This document shows, piece by piece, positions 9,243 to 18,401 of a stretch of DNA of 64,000 nt. Below the pieces are notes generated by a model that had not been told where the DNA came from, ran no database searches, and saw only the letters and a program-made list of their open reading frames with translations. This DNA comes from Pantoea sp. BAV 3049 (GTDB taxonomy: Bacteria; Pseudomonadota; Gammaproteobacteria; Enterobacterales; Enterobacteriaceae), in assembly GCF_009765445.1 (NCBI RefSeq), contig NZ_WHOY01000031.1, positions 2,192,961 through 2,256,960 on the forward strand, in the 5' to 3' direction. Made by a program: the position numbers and the translations under genes. Each line of letters opens with the position of its first letter. Within the stretch, counting starts at the first letter, position 1.

Positions 9243-10111
9243 CAGCTACGGCTGAAGGTGTCACACTGACCCGGATTGCCGCTGTCGAAGCCTTTTTTGA
9301 ACCAGGTATAGCGCTGCTGCGAGGTGCCGTGAGTGAAGCTGTCCGGTACCACCCGCCCCTGGCTCTGCTGTTGCAAACGGTCATCGCCAATGGCTTCAGC
9401 GGCGTTTAACGCCTTCTGCAGGTCGCCCGGTTCCAGCACGTTTTCCTGCTGCATGTAATGTCCCCACACCCCGGCAAAGCAGTCGGCCTGCAGCTCCATT
9501 TTCACTGACAGCTGGTTAGCCTGAGTCTGGCTGGCACCCTGCTGCAACTGACGAACTTTGGGTTCAATGCCCAGCAGGCGCTGGACGTGATGTCCCACTT
9601 CATGGGCAATCACATAGCCCTGGGCAAAATCGCCACCGGCACCCAGTTTATTTTTCATTTCGTCATAGAAAGAGAGATCGATATAGACCGTGCTGTCAGT
9701 CGGGCAGTAAAAAGGCCCCATCACTGACTGGCCAGTACCACAGCCGGTGCGCGTTACGCCGCGGTACATCACCAGCTTAGGCGGCGTGTAGGTTTTTCCC
9801 ATCTTCTGGAAAATTTTCGACCAGGTATCTTCGGTGGTGGCGAGGATTACTTTAGTGAATTTAGCCGCTTCATCCTGCTGCGGATTGATGCCCTGCCGCT
9901 GCGGGGCTGGCTGAGAAAGAGAAGTGGACTCCCCGGTCAGCAGCGGTGACAGGTCATAACCGTAGTAACCAGCAATCATGACGATAATCAGCAGGATAAT
10001 CCCGCCCTTGCCGCGTGGAATACGCATGCGGCCACTGCCCATTGTCGGGCCGCCGGAATCATTACGGCGATCTTCCACATTGTCGCTCTCGCGCTTCCCT
10101 TGCCAACGCAT
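9242..10111 (-). CDS. ypfJ: Neutral zinc metallopeptidase YpfJ
   Basis: This 289-residue membrane-anchored protein belongs to the YpfJ zinc-metallopeptidase family (PF04228). After a polar N-terminus ([17 protein letters not shown]) there is one transmembrane helix at about residues 37-55, then a periplasmic domain. The metal motif is in [11 protein letters not shown], an HEXXH, and the third ligand is probably in [11 protein letters not shown]. The start at 10111 is chosen because it matches E. coli YpfJ and has AAGGGGAAAT in front; an in-frame ATG 39 bases upstream lacks homology. The physiological substrate is unknown. It overlaps tmcA by one base. Confidence 0.92.
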   Translation of the reverse strand: MRWQGKRESDNVEDRRNDSGGPTMGSGRMRIPRGKGGIILLIIVMIAGYYGYDLSPLLTGESTSLSQPAPQRQGINPQQDEAAKFTKVILATTEDTWSKIFQKMGKTYTPPKLVMYRGVTRTGCGTGQSVMGPFYCPTDSTVYIDLSFYDEMKNKLGAGGDFAQGYVIAHEVGHHVQRLLGIEPKVRQLQQGASQTQANQLSVKMELQADCFAGVWGHYMQQENVLEPGDLQKALNAAEAIGDDRLQQQSQGRVVPDSFTHGTSQQRYTWFKKGFDSGNPGQCDTFSRS

Positions 10112-10279
10112 AGATTTCCCCTTGTCATAATCACTTCGCGGTTGATGCACTGATTTTAGTTGGCGCGGCTCACTAACACCAGCCTTACGGGCTTTGGCGA
10201 GAGAGGTTTAGCGGAATTTAAGACTTTAGTGGGGAAAAAGCAGCGAAGAAAAGTGAGAAACAGAGACCGGCAGAAAGAA

Positions 10280-10300
10280 GCTGCGGCAGAACGCCGCAGC
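10280..10300 (-). terminator. Terminator of purC
   Basis: Perfect GCTGCGGC/GCCGCAGC stem, 9 bp beyond the purC stop; on the minus strand it is followed by TTCTTTCT. Confidence 0.85.
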
Positions 10301-10308
10301 TGCAGAAA

Positions 10309-11022
10309 TCAGTCCAGCTTAACGCCCAGACGGTTTGCCACTTCTTCATACGCTTCGATCAGGCCACCCAGGCTCTGACGGTAGCGGTCTTTGTCCATCT
10401 TGTTCAGGGTCTCTTTGTCCCACAGGCGCGCGCCGTCCGGGGAGAACTCATCGCCCAGCACCACTTCGCCGTTGAACAGGCCGAACTCCAGCTTGAAGTC
10501 CACCAGGATCAGACCGGCATCGAGGAACAGCTTGCTTAGCACGTCGTTGGCTTTATAAGTCAGCTCACGCATGCGCGCCAGATTCTCTTTGTTCACCCAG
10601 CCAAACGTTTCACAGTAGGATTCGTTAACCATTGGATCGTGTTTGGCGTCATCCTTCAGAAACAGGTCAAACAGCGGCGGATTGAGGATCATGCCCTCTT
10701 CCACGCCAAGACGCTTCACCAGCGAGCCTGCGGCACGGTTACGCACCACGCACTCCACCGGTACCATATCCAGTTTCTTCACCAGCGCTTCGTTATCAGA
10801 GAGCAGCGCTTCCATCTGGGTTGGGATCCCGGCTTCCTGCAGCTTAGTCATAATGAAATAATTGAACTTGTTGTTAATCATCCCTTTACGATCAAACTGT
10901 TCGATACGCTCACCGTCCAGTGCTGAAGTATCGTTGCGGAATTCGAGTACCAGCAGGTCCGGATTTTCGGTGCTGTAAACGGTTTTCGCTTTGCCGCGAT
11001 ACAACTCAGCTTGCTTTTGCAT
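10309..11022 (-). CDS. purC: SAICAR synthetase
   Basis: This 237-residue phosphoribosylaminoimidazole-succinocarboxamide synthase performs the ATP-dependent step that joins aspartate to CAIR in de novo purine synthesis. The family N-terminus [18 protein letters not shown] is present, as are [16 protein letters not shown] near residue 90 and the signature [11 protein letters not shown] near 175. The length is the same as in E. coli. It is a single-gene unit with a PurR box upstream and a terminator downstream, and its control fits purM and guaB in this window. Confidence 0.97.
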   Translation of the reverse strand: MQKQAELYRGKAKTVYSTENPDLLVLEFRNDTSALDGERIEQFDRKGMINNKFNYFIMTKLQEAGIPTQMEALLSDNEALVKKLDMVPVECVVRNRAAGSLVKRLGVEEGMILNPPLFDLFLKDDAKHDPMVNESYCETFGWVNKENLARMRELTYKANDVLSKLFLDAGLILVDFKLEFGLFNGEVVLGDEFSPDGARLWDKETLNKMDKDRYRQSLGGLIEAYEEVANRLGVKLD

Positions 11023-11093
11023 CTTGTTAACTCCACATGACAGAACTAAAAATATTGGCGGGGGCTATTGTACGTTCTGCGGCGAAAAAACCG

Positions 11094-11109
11094 AAGCAAT
11101 CGTTTACGC
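11094..11109 (-). promoter_or_regulatory. PurR box of purC
   Basis: AAGCAATCGTTTACGC lies 72-87 bp upstream of the purC ATG and fits the PurR pattern GCAAnCGnTTnC. PurR with hypoxanthine or guanine represses purC in E. coli. Confidence 0.75.
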
Positions 11110-11120
11110 AGCAGTGAATA

Positions 11121-11145
11121 AAAAAGGCCGGAACTCTCCGGCCTT
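11121..11145 (-). terminator. Terminator of dapA-bamC
   Basis: Nine-base stem AAGGCCGGA/TCCGGCCTT with a T run on the minus strand, 6 bp beyond the bamC stop and just before the purC promoter region. Confidence 0.88.
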
Positions 11146-11151
11146 AGGGTG

Positions 11152-12186
11152 TTACTTACTGAAAGCGGCTTCGAATACGGCCACCAGCGCGTCGTTCTGC
11201 GATTGGGTGAGCGTATGGCCTTTCGGATCGAGGAACTGCAGGCTGCTGCGGTTATCCAGATCGCCAACCTGAAGTTTATAATCGCCGTTTGGCAGGCCAG
11301 GATCTTTCGCACCCAGCTTGTCCCAGTCTTCACTGTCTGGCGTTTTATAGGTCACGCTGAGGCTGCCCTGAGAACGGTTTTTGTCGGTCACTTTCATGCC
11401 AACTCGTCCCAGCGCCGCTGGGAGACGATCCCAGACGAGGTTAAATGGCGCACGCACGATCAGATCCGGCAGCCCGGTATCATCAGCACCGCTCTGCACA
11501 TCAATCTGGGCAGAGCTGCGTTTAGCGGCGGCATTTTCATTGGTGGTTTCGATCTTATCCAGACCGCTGCTCAACTCGTTCAGCATCTGTGCAGTATAGC
11601 GTTGGATCTGGACCGGAGAGGTCACCGCCTTGCCTTCCTGCTGCAGCTCAAGCAGCCTGACGGTCAGCGCCTGCTGATAGCCCTGCTGCTGCACGCTGAT
11701 CTGGTAGCGGCCACGATACTGATGGTCTTCATCAGCACGGTTCCACTGCACCCAGTCGGTGGACAGCGTCTGGCTGGCATCAGTACGGCTGGCAATCGGG
11801 TAGTTACGCGCCTGAACCACGTCCACCACTTGCGGCCACAGAGCACCATTACGGGTGTTATCAACCAGCAGCACGCCAGAGTTTCCGGCGAACTGAGAGC
11901 GGGTTCCGTTCATCAGCGCCAGTGGCTGAGCCGGTGGACGGATGTCCAGCTGCTTGCCAATCGCGCCGGTGGAGCTGGCGGATGGAATATCAAAATCCCC
12001 GTTCTGCAGCGGCAGGATCATCCCTGCTGGCGCATGCAGTTCACTGACGTCAGCGGCCTGCAGGTAAGATTCGTCGCCACTGACCTGGCGCTTGTAACGC
12101 TGATCGCTGGAACAGGCGGCCAGCATCATCACCAGCGATAATCCTACGACCTTCGCGACCGTGGATTTTTGTACTGAATAAGCCAT
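11152..12186 (-). CDS. bamC: Outer membrane assembly lipoprotein BamC
   Basis: This 344-residue lipoprotein of the BAM complex assembles beta-barrel proteins in the outer membrane. The signal peptide ends in the lipobox LAAC (Cys about residue 25), followed by [10 protein letters not shown], the start of the flexible N-terminal segment that binds BamD. The two helix-grip domains of the family follow, with [11 protein letters not shown] in the C-terminal half. It lies 15 bp downstream of dapA, the same pair as in E. coli (dapA-nlpB), so it is transcribed with dapA. Confidence 0.95.
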   Translation of the reverse strand: MAYSVQKSTVAKVVGLSLVMMLAACSSDQRYKRQVSGDESYLQAADVSELHAPAGMILPLQNGDFDIPSASSTGAIGKQLDIRPPAQPLALMNGTRSQFAGNSGVLLVDNTRNGALWPQVVDVVQARNYPIASRTDASQTLSTDWVQWNRADEDHQYRGRYQISVQQQGYQQALTVRLLELQQEGKAVTSPVQIQRYTAQMLNELSSGLDKIETTNENAAAKRSSAQIDVQSGADDTGLPDLIVRAPFNLVWDRLPAALGRVGMKVTDKNRSQGSLSVTYKTPDSEDWDKLGAKDPGLPNGDYKLQVGDLDNRSSLQFLDPKGHTLTQSQNDALVAVFEAAFSK

Positions 12187-12201
12187 TAATTCTCCCTAAA
12201 T

Positions 12202-13080
12202 TTACAGCAGGCCTGCGTCTTTCAGTGCCTGCTCAACAACCGGACGACCGGCATCAGTCATCGGCGTCATGGGTAGACGCAGCGTGTCGGTTGCAATTAA
12301 TCCTAATTTTTTAGCAGCCCATTTTACCGGGATAGGATTAGGCTCAATAAATAGCTTCTGATGCAGATGCATCAGGCGCTGATTAAGGCGGCGAGCTTCC
12401 ACAAAGTTACCCTGTTGTGCAAGCGTACAGAGCTCCCCCATTTCGCGCGCGGCGATGTTTGCCGTCACGGAGATGACGCCCCGACCACCCAGCTGCATGA
12501 AGTCCAGCGCAGTGGCATCGTCGCCGCTGACCAGAATAAAGTCTTCTTCAACCAGCTCTTGGATCTGACTAACCCGCGATAAGTTCCCGGTGGCTTCTTT
12601 GATTCCGATAATATTTTTGATCTTAGCGAGGCGACCTACCGTTTCTGGCAGCATGTCACAGCCGGTACGCGACGGCACATTGTACAGCATCTGTGGCAGG
12701 TCGGTGCTTTCTGCAATGGCTTTAAAGTGCTGGTACAGCCCTTCCTGAGTCGGACGGTTGTAGTAAGGGGTGACGGTCAGGCAACCCACCACGCCGCTCT
12801 TTTCAAAGCGTCTGGTCAGCGAAATACCTTCCGCTGTGGCGTTAGCGCCGGTGCCCGCAATCACCGGGATGCGGCCGTCGGCCAGCTCCAGGGTCAGCAT
12901 CACCACGTCACCGTGCTCGTCGTGGCTTAATGTGGCAGATTCACCGGTGGTCCCTACCGAGACAATTGCCGAGGTTCCGCTGGCAACATGATAATCAATC
13001 AGTTTTTTCAAACTCGCACGGCAGACATACCCTTTGTCATCCATCGGCGTAACGAGTGCAACAATACTTCCCGTGAACAT
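12202..13080 (-). CDS. dapA: 4-hydroxy-tetrahydrodipicolinate synthase
   Basis: This 292-residue class I aldolase condenses pyruvate with aspartate semialdehyde, the first committed step to DAP and lysine. The family start [15 protein letters not shown] is taken; a GTG-like upstream extension (six residues) has no homology. Visible motifs are [10 protein letters not shown] near residue 42 (pyruvate binding), [10 protein letters not shown] near 133 (Tyr of the catalytic triad and substrate Arg) and [11 protein letters not shown] near 157, with the Schiff-base lysine. bamC follows at 15 bp. gcvR diverges upstream. Confidence 0.97.
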   Translation of the reverse strand: MFTGSIVALVTPMDDKGYVCRASLKKLIDYHVASGTSAIVSVGTTGESATLSHDEHGDVVMLTLELADGRIPVIAGTGANATAEGISLTRRFEKSGVVGCLTVTPYYNRPTQEGLYQHFKAIAESTDLPQMLYNVPSRTGCDMLPETVGRLAKIKNIIGIKEATGNLSRVSQIQELVEEDFILVSGDDATALDFMQLGGRGVISVTANIAAREMGELCTLAQQGNFVEARRLNQRLMHLHQKLFIEPNPIPVKWAAKKLGLIATDTLRLPMTPMTDAGRPVVEQALKDAGLL

Positions 13081-13238
13081 TAGCCATCCCCTCCACAAAC
13101 AAGTGCTTCATGGTACGGTTTACGGCTATTGAAAAGCAAGCGGACATCCCCTCCAGGCCCCTTGGCAGGGGGTATTTTTTATGTTTACCTTAGGGTTATC
13201 ACAATTGCTAATCACTGAGACCTACAGGAAGCCTCATT

Positions 13239-13832
13239 TTGCCGCAGTCAGAGCAACATCATCTGGTTATTACCGCGCTGGGGGTTGACCGCCCGGGGAT
13301 TGTTAATACTATTACCCGTCACGTCAGTAGCTGCGGTTGCAACATCGAAGATAGCCGTCTTGCCATGCTGGGTGATGAGTTCACCTTTATCATGCTGCTT
13401 TCCGGCAGCTGGAACGCTATTACGCTGATTGAATCCACTCTGCCACTGAAGGGCGCAGAGCTGGAGCTGCTGATCGTCATGAAGCGCACCACCTTCCGTG
13501 AACGGCCGCCAATGCCTGCCACAGTCTGGGTTCAGGTGGAAGTAACGGACTCGCCGCATATTATCGAGCGCTTTACCGATCTCTTTGATTCCCATCAGAT
13601 GAATATCGCCGAACTGGTGTCCCGCACTCAGCCTGCGCAAGAAAATCGGCCACCCTTGCTCTATATTCAAATAACGGCTCACAGTCCTGCCAGCCAGGAC
13701 GCCTCATTTATTGAGCAGGCGTTTAACCGCCTCTGTACAGAGTTAAAAGCGCAGGGCACTATTAGCGTGGTCCAGTATCCACAGCATGATGAAAAAATGG
13801 AGAGTAGTGATGAATCCACTGAAAGCCGGTGA
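13239..13832 (+). CDS. gcvR: Glycine cleavage system regulator GcvR
   Basis: This 197-residue regulator binds GcvA and blocks activation of the glycine-cleavage operon when glycine is low. Two ACT-type domains are visible: VITALGVDRPGIVNTITRHV at the N-terminus and VQVEVTDSPHIIERFTDLF in the second half. The start is a TTG at 13239, preceded by CAGGAAG and matching the E. coli N-terminus (xxxSxQHxLVITALG); no ATG fits. The C-terminal end overlaps the bcp start by 23 bases, so the two genes are one unit. Confidence 0.94.
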   Translation: MPQSEQHHLVITALGVDRPGIVNTITRHVSSCGCNIEDSRLAMLGDEFTFIMLLSGSWNAITLIESTLPLKGAELELLIVMKRTTFRERPPMPATVWVQVEVTDSPHIIERFTDLFDSHQMNIAELVSRTQPAQENRPPLLYIQITAHSPASQDASFIEQAFNRLCTELKAQGTISVVQYPQHDEKMESSDESTESR

Positions 13833-14277
13833 TTTGGCACCGAAATTTAGCTTGCCCGATCAGGATGGCGAACAAGTAAATTTAACCGACTTCCAGGGAC
13901 AGCGCGTTCTGGTGTATTTCTACCCGAAAGCGATGACGCCAGGTTGCACCGTACAGGCGTGCGGCCTGCGTGACAGCATGGACGAGCTGAAAAAGGCGGG
14001 CGTGGAAGTTCTCGGCGTCAGCACCGATAAGCCAGAGAAACTGTCACGATTTGTTGAGAAAGAGCTCCTGAACTTCACCCTGCTTTCAGATGAAGATCAC
14101 CAGGTTTGCGAGCAGTTTGGTATCTGGGGCGAGAAGACCTTTATGGGCAAAACCTATGACGGTATTCACCGCATCAGCTTCCTGATTGGCACCGACGGTA
14201 AAGTTGAAAAGGTGTTTGATGATTTTAAGACCAGTAACCACCACGATATCGTGATGGATTACCTGAAGTCAGCCTGA
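13810..14277 (+). CDS. bcp: Thiol peroxidase Bcp (peroxiredoxin Q)
   Basis: This 155-residue peroxiredoxin reduces hydrogen peroxide and organic hydroperoxides with thioredoxin. The active site MTPGCTVQACGLRD lies near residue 41, with the peroxidatic Cys and a second Cys five residues on, as in E. coli Bcp. KTSNHHD is near the C-terminus. The start at 13810 (MNPLKAGDLAPKFSL) matches the family and overlaps the end of gcvR; AGAGTAGTG stands before it. An ATG 24 bases upstream is in frame but not homologous. Confidence 0.95.
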   Translation: MNPLKAGDLAPKFSLPDQDGEQVNLTDFQGQRVLVYFYPKAMTPGCTVQACGLRDSMDELKKAGVEVLGVSTDKPEKLSRFVEKELLNFTLLSDEDHQVCEQFGIWGEKTFMGKTYDGIHRISFLIGTDGKVEKVFDDFKTSNHHDIVMDYLKSA

Positions 14278-14282
14278 TGCTG

Positions 14283-14310
14283 TAGCGGGCGGGGCCGTCT
14301 CCGCCCGCTA
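14283..14310. terminator. Hairpin between convergent bcp and perM
   Basis: Perfect 10-bp stem TAGCGGGCGG/CCGCCCGCTA, 6 bp after the bcp stop and 48 bp from the convergent perM stop. T runs are short on both sides; a shared terminator is likely. Confidence 0.7.
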
Positions 14311-14357
14311 TGAAAAGTCTTAAATTTTTTCATAAAATCCCTTTTATAAACGGGTAA

Positions 14358-15431
14358 TTACTTCAGCCGCTTTTTCTCTGTATGCAGCTCATCCGGCCAG
14401 GCGTGCGCCACCGCCTTGATCAGAGTTGCCAACGGGATAGCGAAAAACACCCCCCAGAATCCCCACAGGCCGCCGAAAATCACCACCGACAGGATAATCA
14501 CCAGCGGATGAAGATTTACCGCTTCTGAGAACAGCACCGGCACCAGAATATTGCCGTCCAGCCCCTGAATAATCAGGTAGACGATAATCATCGTCCAGAA
14601 ATCACCGCCGAATCCCCACTGCGCCAGACCCACGCCCACCACCGGAATGGTCACGGCCAGCGCACCAACATAAGGGATCAGCACCGAGAAGCTAACCAGC
14701 ACCGCCAGCAGCAGCGCGTAGTTCATGCCAATCGCAAGGAAGCCAATCCACGTGGCGATGCCTACCACAATCATCTCCAGCACCTTGCCGCGAATATAGT
14801 TCGACACCTGCTGATGCATCTCTTCCCATACCTGCCCCGCCAGCCCGCGATTACGCGGCAGCAGGCGGCTGATAGCGGCCAGCATCTGCTCTTTATCCTT
14901 GAGCAGGAAAAACACCATCAGCGGCACCAGCACCAGATAGATCGCCAGCGTCATCAGACCAACCAGCGAGGCCAGAGAGTATTTCACCAGCTGATCGCCC
15001 ATCCCGCTCAGGCGGCTGCGCAGGTTATCCACCACGATATCGACAATACCCACGTCCATCAGCGTCGGGAAACGCTCCGGCAGACGGGTGGCAAAGCGGT
15101 ACAGCCCGGTGAGCATCGAAGGCAGCTCATGGACCAGATTGATGCCTTGCTGCCAGGCGACCGGTGCCACCACTAACACCAGCAGCAACAACAGCGTGGC
15201 GAACAGGGTAAGGATGATGCTGGTTGCCCAGGTGCGCGAGCATCCAAGACGTTCCAGACGCACTGTCGGCCACTCCAGCAGGTAAGCAACCACCAGCGCC
15301 ACCAGTAACGGAGCAAGCAGGCCATTAAAGAAGAACAGAATGCAGAAGGCGGCAAGCAGGATCGCCAGCAGCGCAATCGCCTGAGGATCGCTGAATCGAC
15401 GGCGATACCACTGTAATAAAAGGTCCAGCAT
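14358..15431 (-). CDS. perM: AI-2E family membrane transporter PerM
   Basis: This 357-residue polytopic membrane protein of the AI-2E transporter family (PF01594) corresponds to E. coli PerM (YfgO). About seven to eight hydrophobic segments can be seen. The family hallmarks near the end are present: VSFSVLIPYVGALAVTIPVV followed by IQGLDGNILVPVLFSEAVNLHP. The substrate in enterobacteria is not established; family names refer to AI-2 export or Na+/H+ exchange in other species. In E. coli it lies directly beside and divergent from bepA; here an accessory block separates them. Confidence 0.93.
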   Translation of the reverse strand: MLDLLLQWYRRRFSDPQAIALLAILLAAFCILFFFNGLLAPLLVALVVAYLLEWPTVRLERLGCSRTWATSIILTLFATLLLLLVLVVAPVAWQQGINLVHELPSMLTGLYRFATRLPERFPTLMDVGIVDIVVDNLRSRLSGMGDQLVKYSLASLVGLMTLAIYLVLVPLMVFFLLKDKEQMLAAISRLLPRNRGLAGQVWEEMHQQVSNYIRGKVLEMIVVGIATWIGFLAIGMNYALLLAVLVSFSVLIPYVGALAVTIPVVGVGLAQWGFGGDFWTMIIVYLIIQGLDGNILVPVLFSEAVNLHPLVIILSVVIFGGLWGFWGVFFAIPLATLIKAVAHAWPDELHTEKKRLK

Positions 15432-15534
15432 GGAAGAGATCCTGGCTTACTGAAGAAGGGGGAAGAGTGTACCTGAAAGCGCGGTGGGATGTCGCGCGCC
15501 GGACCGGCTGCACCGAAGCACAGCCGGTCCGGCG

Positions 15535-17142
15535 TTAACCCTGATGACGCTGAAGTTCCAGTGCGGCAGACTCCTGCTGCTGAGCGGTGACCACGCGGTT
15601 ACGACCGGCATTTTTTGCCTGATACAGCGCATCATCGGCCTGCTTGAACGTCCGCTCTATTGTCATCTCATCAGCTTTCCAGAAGGCGACCCCAACAGAA
15701 ATGGAAATATGTCCGACAGAAGGCAGCTGCAGTGATTCGATTTTCTTCCGCACCCGCTCGGCAATCACCACAGCAATATCGCGCTCGGCACCCGGCAGGA
15801 TCATCAGAAACTCTTCACCACCGTTGCGGCACACCACGTCAGTCTGCCGCGAGCTTTTTTCCAGCTGCTGCGCCACGCTCTGGATCACATGGTCACCCAC
15901 ATCGTGGCCCCAGGTATCGTTGACCTTTTTAAAGTGATCGATATCCAGCGCCAGCACCGCAAACGGCTGGCGGGTAGCCAGAAAATATTCAAGCACGGCA
16001 TTGAGGCCACGGCGGTTAAGCAGCGATGTCAGCGGATCGGTCTGCACTTCAAACTTCAGGCGGCCGATTTTATCCTGCAGCAACCCGATACCAGCCAGCA
16101 ACGCCCGTTTGATCTGCGCGGCCTCATAGTACCAGGAGCGGATGCCGTTAATCTCTTTCGACACGCCCTGCGCATCCATCTGGCTGGCCTTTCGTGCCAG
16201 CTGCCACAGCGGCAGAGCGATAAGCCGGGCCAGTATCCAGGCGATAATCAGCGTCAGCAACGCAAACGGCACCGAATGCTGCAACACCTTCAGCAGCAGG
16301 CTGCTGAGCGGGGCCAGCGTGGTCTGGGTCGGCTTCAGCGCCACAATCGTCCAGCCCGCTGTAGGCACCATGGCATAACCGGCCAGCATCGGCTCACCAC
16401 TCTCTTTGGTCACCTCAAGAAAACCATTGCTGCTTTTCTTCTTCAGATCGTCACCCACCAGTTGGGGTATTTTCTGCCCAATCAGCTTGTTGTTCTGGTG
16501 ATAGAGCACGCGGTTATCTTCATCCACCACGTACAGTGACGAGCCATCCCGGTAGAACTGCTCGCCCAGCAGCTCGTTAAGAATGCTTTTCTTCTTCAGG
16601 TAAATTGTACCGCCGACAAAGCCAAAATAGCTGCCGGTAGGTGACCAGACAGGATAAGAGACAAAAACCATCAGGTTATTGGCTGCCGAAATGCCCGGTT
16701 TGCCAATCAGCGGCTTTTTCTCCGCCAGCGCCTGCTGCGTGGTGGAGGTGGTCAGATGCATGCCTTTCAGCATCAGGGACTCAGGGGAGATCGCTTTCAC
16801 CCAGCCATTGGCATCCACAATCACCACTGAGTTAAAACTGTTGGTTTGCTGGCGCAAACGCTCTACTTCGCTCTGCATCACCGCATCGTTATCCATGCCT
16901 TTCCCCAGCTCTTTAGCGCTGTAGGCAAGCTGCGACTGCGCCAGCTGAAAGAACATCTCAGTGGTGGAGGCGAGTTTAGTAGCGTAAACGCGATTGGATT
17001 CAAGCGTGTTATTGATCAGCACATCACGCTGCACCCGCCAGGTGGCGTACAGCGAGTTGGCCAGCGTAATGACGATGCTGGCCACGGCTAACAATGTAAT
17101 GAGCGTGCGCAAGTCCGTTTTGGGGAGACTAAGCCTCAACAT
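15535..17142 (-). CDS. Membrane diguanylate cyclase with extracytoplasmic sensor domain
   Basis: This 535-residue protein makes cyclic-di-GMP from GTP. TM1 lies at about residues 14-34, then a periplasmic double-Cache-type sensor (about 40-285, with VVIVDANGWVKAIS and LYVVDEDNRVLYH as PAS-like strands), TM2 at about 287-311, and a GGDEF domain from about 368. The active site is intact: GGEEF at 441-445, with DIDHFKKVNDTWGH upstream. The inhibitory product-binding site RQTD (432-435) stands exactly five residues before it, so feedback control is probable. GAGGTGAG precedes the ATG. It has no clear E. coli orthologue here and belongs to the accessory block after perM. Confidence 0.92.
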   Translation of the reverse strand: MLRLSLPKTDLRTLITLLAVASIVITLANSLYATWRVQRDVLINNTLESNRVYATKLASTTEMFFQLAQSQLAYSAKELGKGMDNDAVMQSEVERLRQQTNSFNSVVIVDANGWVKAISPESLMLKGMHLTTSTTQQALAEKKPLIGKPGISAANNLMVFVSYPVWSPTGSYFGFVGGTIYLKKKSILNELLGEQFYRDGSSLYVVDEDNRVLYHQNNKLIGQKIPQLVGDDLKKKSSNGFLEVTKESGEPMLAGYAMVPTAGWTIVALKPTQTTLAPLSSLLLKVLQHSVPFALLTLIIAWILARLIALPLWQLARKASQMDAQGVSKEINGIRSWYYEAAQIKRALLAGIGLLQDKIGRLKFEVQTDPLTSLLNRRGLNAVLEYFLATRQPFAVLALDIDHFKKVNDTWGHDVGDHVIQSVAQQLEKSSRQTDVVCRNGGEEFLMILPGAERDIAVVIAERVRKKIESLQLPSVGHISISVGVAFWKADEMTIERTFKQADDALYQAKNAGRNRVVTAQQQESAALELQRHQG

Positions 17143-17296
17143 GGACTCACCTCAGCAAGATGTTTCATAATGTAGCGCCTTATTATTTTATGTGCGCATT
17201 TGTCTTAAGTGCGTGTTATGCCCTGGTAAAGCACCATACCAATTGTACACCTCTTGTCCGTTTTGGGAATAATCGGAAGCTATTTAAACCAGCAAT

Positions 17297-17321
17297 AATC
17301 GGAATTAATCGGAATTAATCG
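17297..17321. repeat. 10-bp tandem repeat over the end of the phosphodiesterase gene
   Basis: Two and a half copies of AATCGGAATT. The stop codon of the gene at 17315 lies inside it, and a further AATAATCGGAA occurs about 25 bp away. Confidence 0.7.
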
Positions 17322-18151
17322 ATGAGACCGTTCTCATCATAGAATGGATAGGGTCCTGCAAAGGTGTCAACCACGCACTGATGGGTCACCACTCCCTGCT
17401 CAGCCGTCCAGTGGTGCAGTAAAAAGCCCGCCGGTTCCAGGCAAAAATTCGCCGGGCCATCATCGCTCAAATCGAATGCCACCTGATGAGAACCGCCTGG
17501 CGCGCTGCATGCCAGTGTTCCGGCAAATCTGACCTGCATGCTGCGATGTACATGGCCACACAATACGCGCTCAACCTGCGGATGAAGCCCAATCACTTCG
17601 GCCAGCGCCTGAGGATTAACCAGCCGCTGACGGTCCATATGACCAATACCGCTGATGAACGGAGGATGATGAAGCATCACCAGCGTTGGGCGCAAAGGCT
17701 CCGCACGCAGGCGCTCTGACAACCAGCACAGACGCTCTTCGCACAGCTCCCCCTGTGGCTGCTGCGGCACGGTGGAGTCCAGCGCCAGCAACCTCAGCGG
17801 GCCACACTCGCCTTCCCACTGGATAAATTCCTGGTGCTGGAAAAGATAGGGTTGATCGGTAAAAACCTTACGCAGCATCTGGCGATCGTCGTGGTTACCC
17901 GCCATCAGCCAGAAAGGCATTTCCAGCGCCTGTAGCGCCTCTTTCAGCGTCTGATACTCGTCTTCATTGCCGAAGTCCACCAGGTCACCGGTGATCACCA
18001 CCGTATCGGGACGAGGCTGGAGGGCATTTAAGCGGGCAATAATTTTACGCAGCGCACCAAGCGTGTCCACTTTGCGGTAGGAGAGTTTCCCGTGGGCTTT
18101 AATATGCAGGTCGCTAATCTGGGCGACCAGAACCGGTTGCTGAATCGACAT
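17315..18151 (-). CDS. GpdQ-like metallophosphodiesterase
   Basis: This 278-residue calcineurin-fold hydrolase has all metal motifs: VAQISDLHIKAHG near residue 9, VVITGDLVDFGNEDEY near 53, MAGNHDDRQML near 86, LVMLHHPPFISG near 155 and VLCGHVHRSM near 195. The spacing, the GNHDD box and the C-terminal AGPYPFYDENG resemble GpdQ of Klebsiella (Enterobacter) aerogenes, a glycerophosphodiesterase, more than E. coli CpdA. The start at 18151 has GGAAACAG in front. It begins 20 bp after the stop of a broken ABC ATPase, so it was probably the last gene of a sugar- or glycerophosphodiester-uptake operon. Glycerophosphodiester is a plausible substrate; cAMP is the alternative. Confidence 0.85.
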   Translation of the reverse strand: MSIQQPVLVAQISDLHIKAHGKLSYRKVDTLGALRKIIARLNALQPRPDTVVITGDLVDFGNEDEYQTLKEALQALEMPFWLMAGNHDDRQMLRKVFTDQPYLFQHQEFIQWEGECGPLRLLALDSTVPQQPQGELCEERLCWLSERLRAEPLRPTLVMLHHPPFISGIGHMDRQRLVNPQALAEVIGLHPQVERVLCGHVHRSMQVRFAGTLACSAPGGSHQVAFDLSDDGPANFCLEPAGFLLHHWTAEQGVVTHQCVVDTFAGPYPFYDENGLID

Positions 18152-18171
18152 TCTGTTTCCTGTACTAAACA

Positions 18172-18399
18172 TTAAAAGTTCATCACCACGTTATCACTGA
18201 CCATCACACCCACCTTCTGCCCCGTCATCCACTGCTCACGGGCCGAACGCTCAACCTGGATGGGTTTATCCATGCCAATATCGATGAACAACCGCTGACT
18301 GGCCCCGAGAAATAATGTCTCAACAATGCGTCCACCGCGCTGCCCCGCAATGAACTCTCCCAGCTGGATATCTTCCGGGCGGCAATAGCGAGCCGGAGA
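18172..18399 (-). pseudogene. C-terminal remnant of an ABC transporter ATPase
   Basis: In the frame ending at the TAA 18172-18174 there are 75 sense codons beginning SPARYCRPEDIQLGE and ending SDNVVMNF. This is the TOBE-type C-terminal domain of UgpC/MalK/PotA-class sugar or polyamine ABC ATPases: the RPEDI motif, then LFLGASQRLFIDI, then WMTGQKVGVMV. Walker A, the signature and Walker B are all absent because the gene is cut at about 18400, where LacI-family sequence begins in another frame. It cannot be expressed as an ATPase. The remnant ends 20 bp before the phosphodiesterase ATG. Confidence 0.85.
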
Positions 18400-18401
18400 G
18401 C

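Noticed and set aside
10160..10378. 72-codon plus-strand frame running into the end of purC
   Set aside because: Overlaps the purC terminator and 3' end, with a composition unlike a protein.
11149..12141. 330-codon open frame antisense to bamC
   Set aside because: Antisense shadow with no recognisable protein features.
17315..18151. CpdA-type cAMP phosphodiesterase as the name for this gene
   Set aside because: Motif spacing and the C-terminus fit GpdQ-type enzymes better than E. coli CpdA, so the narrower cAMP function was not assigned.
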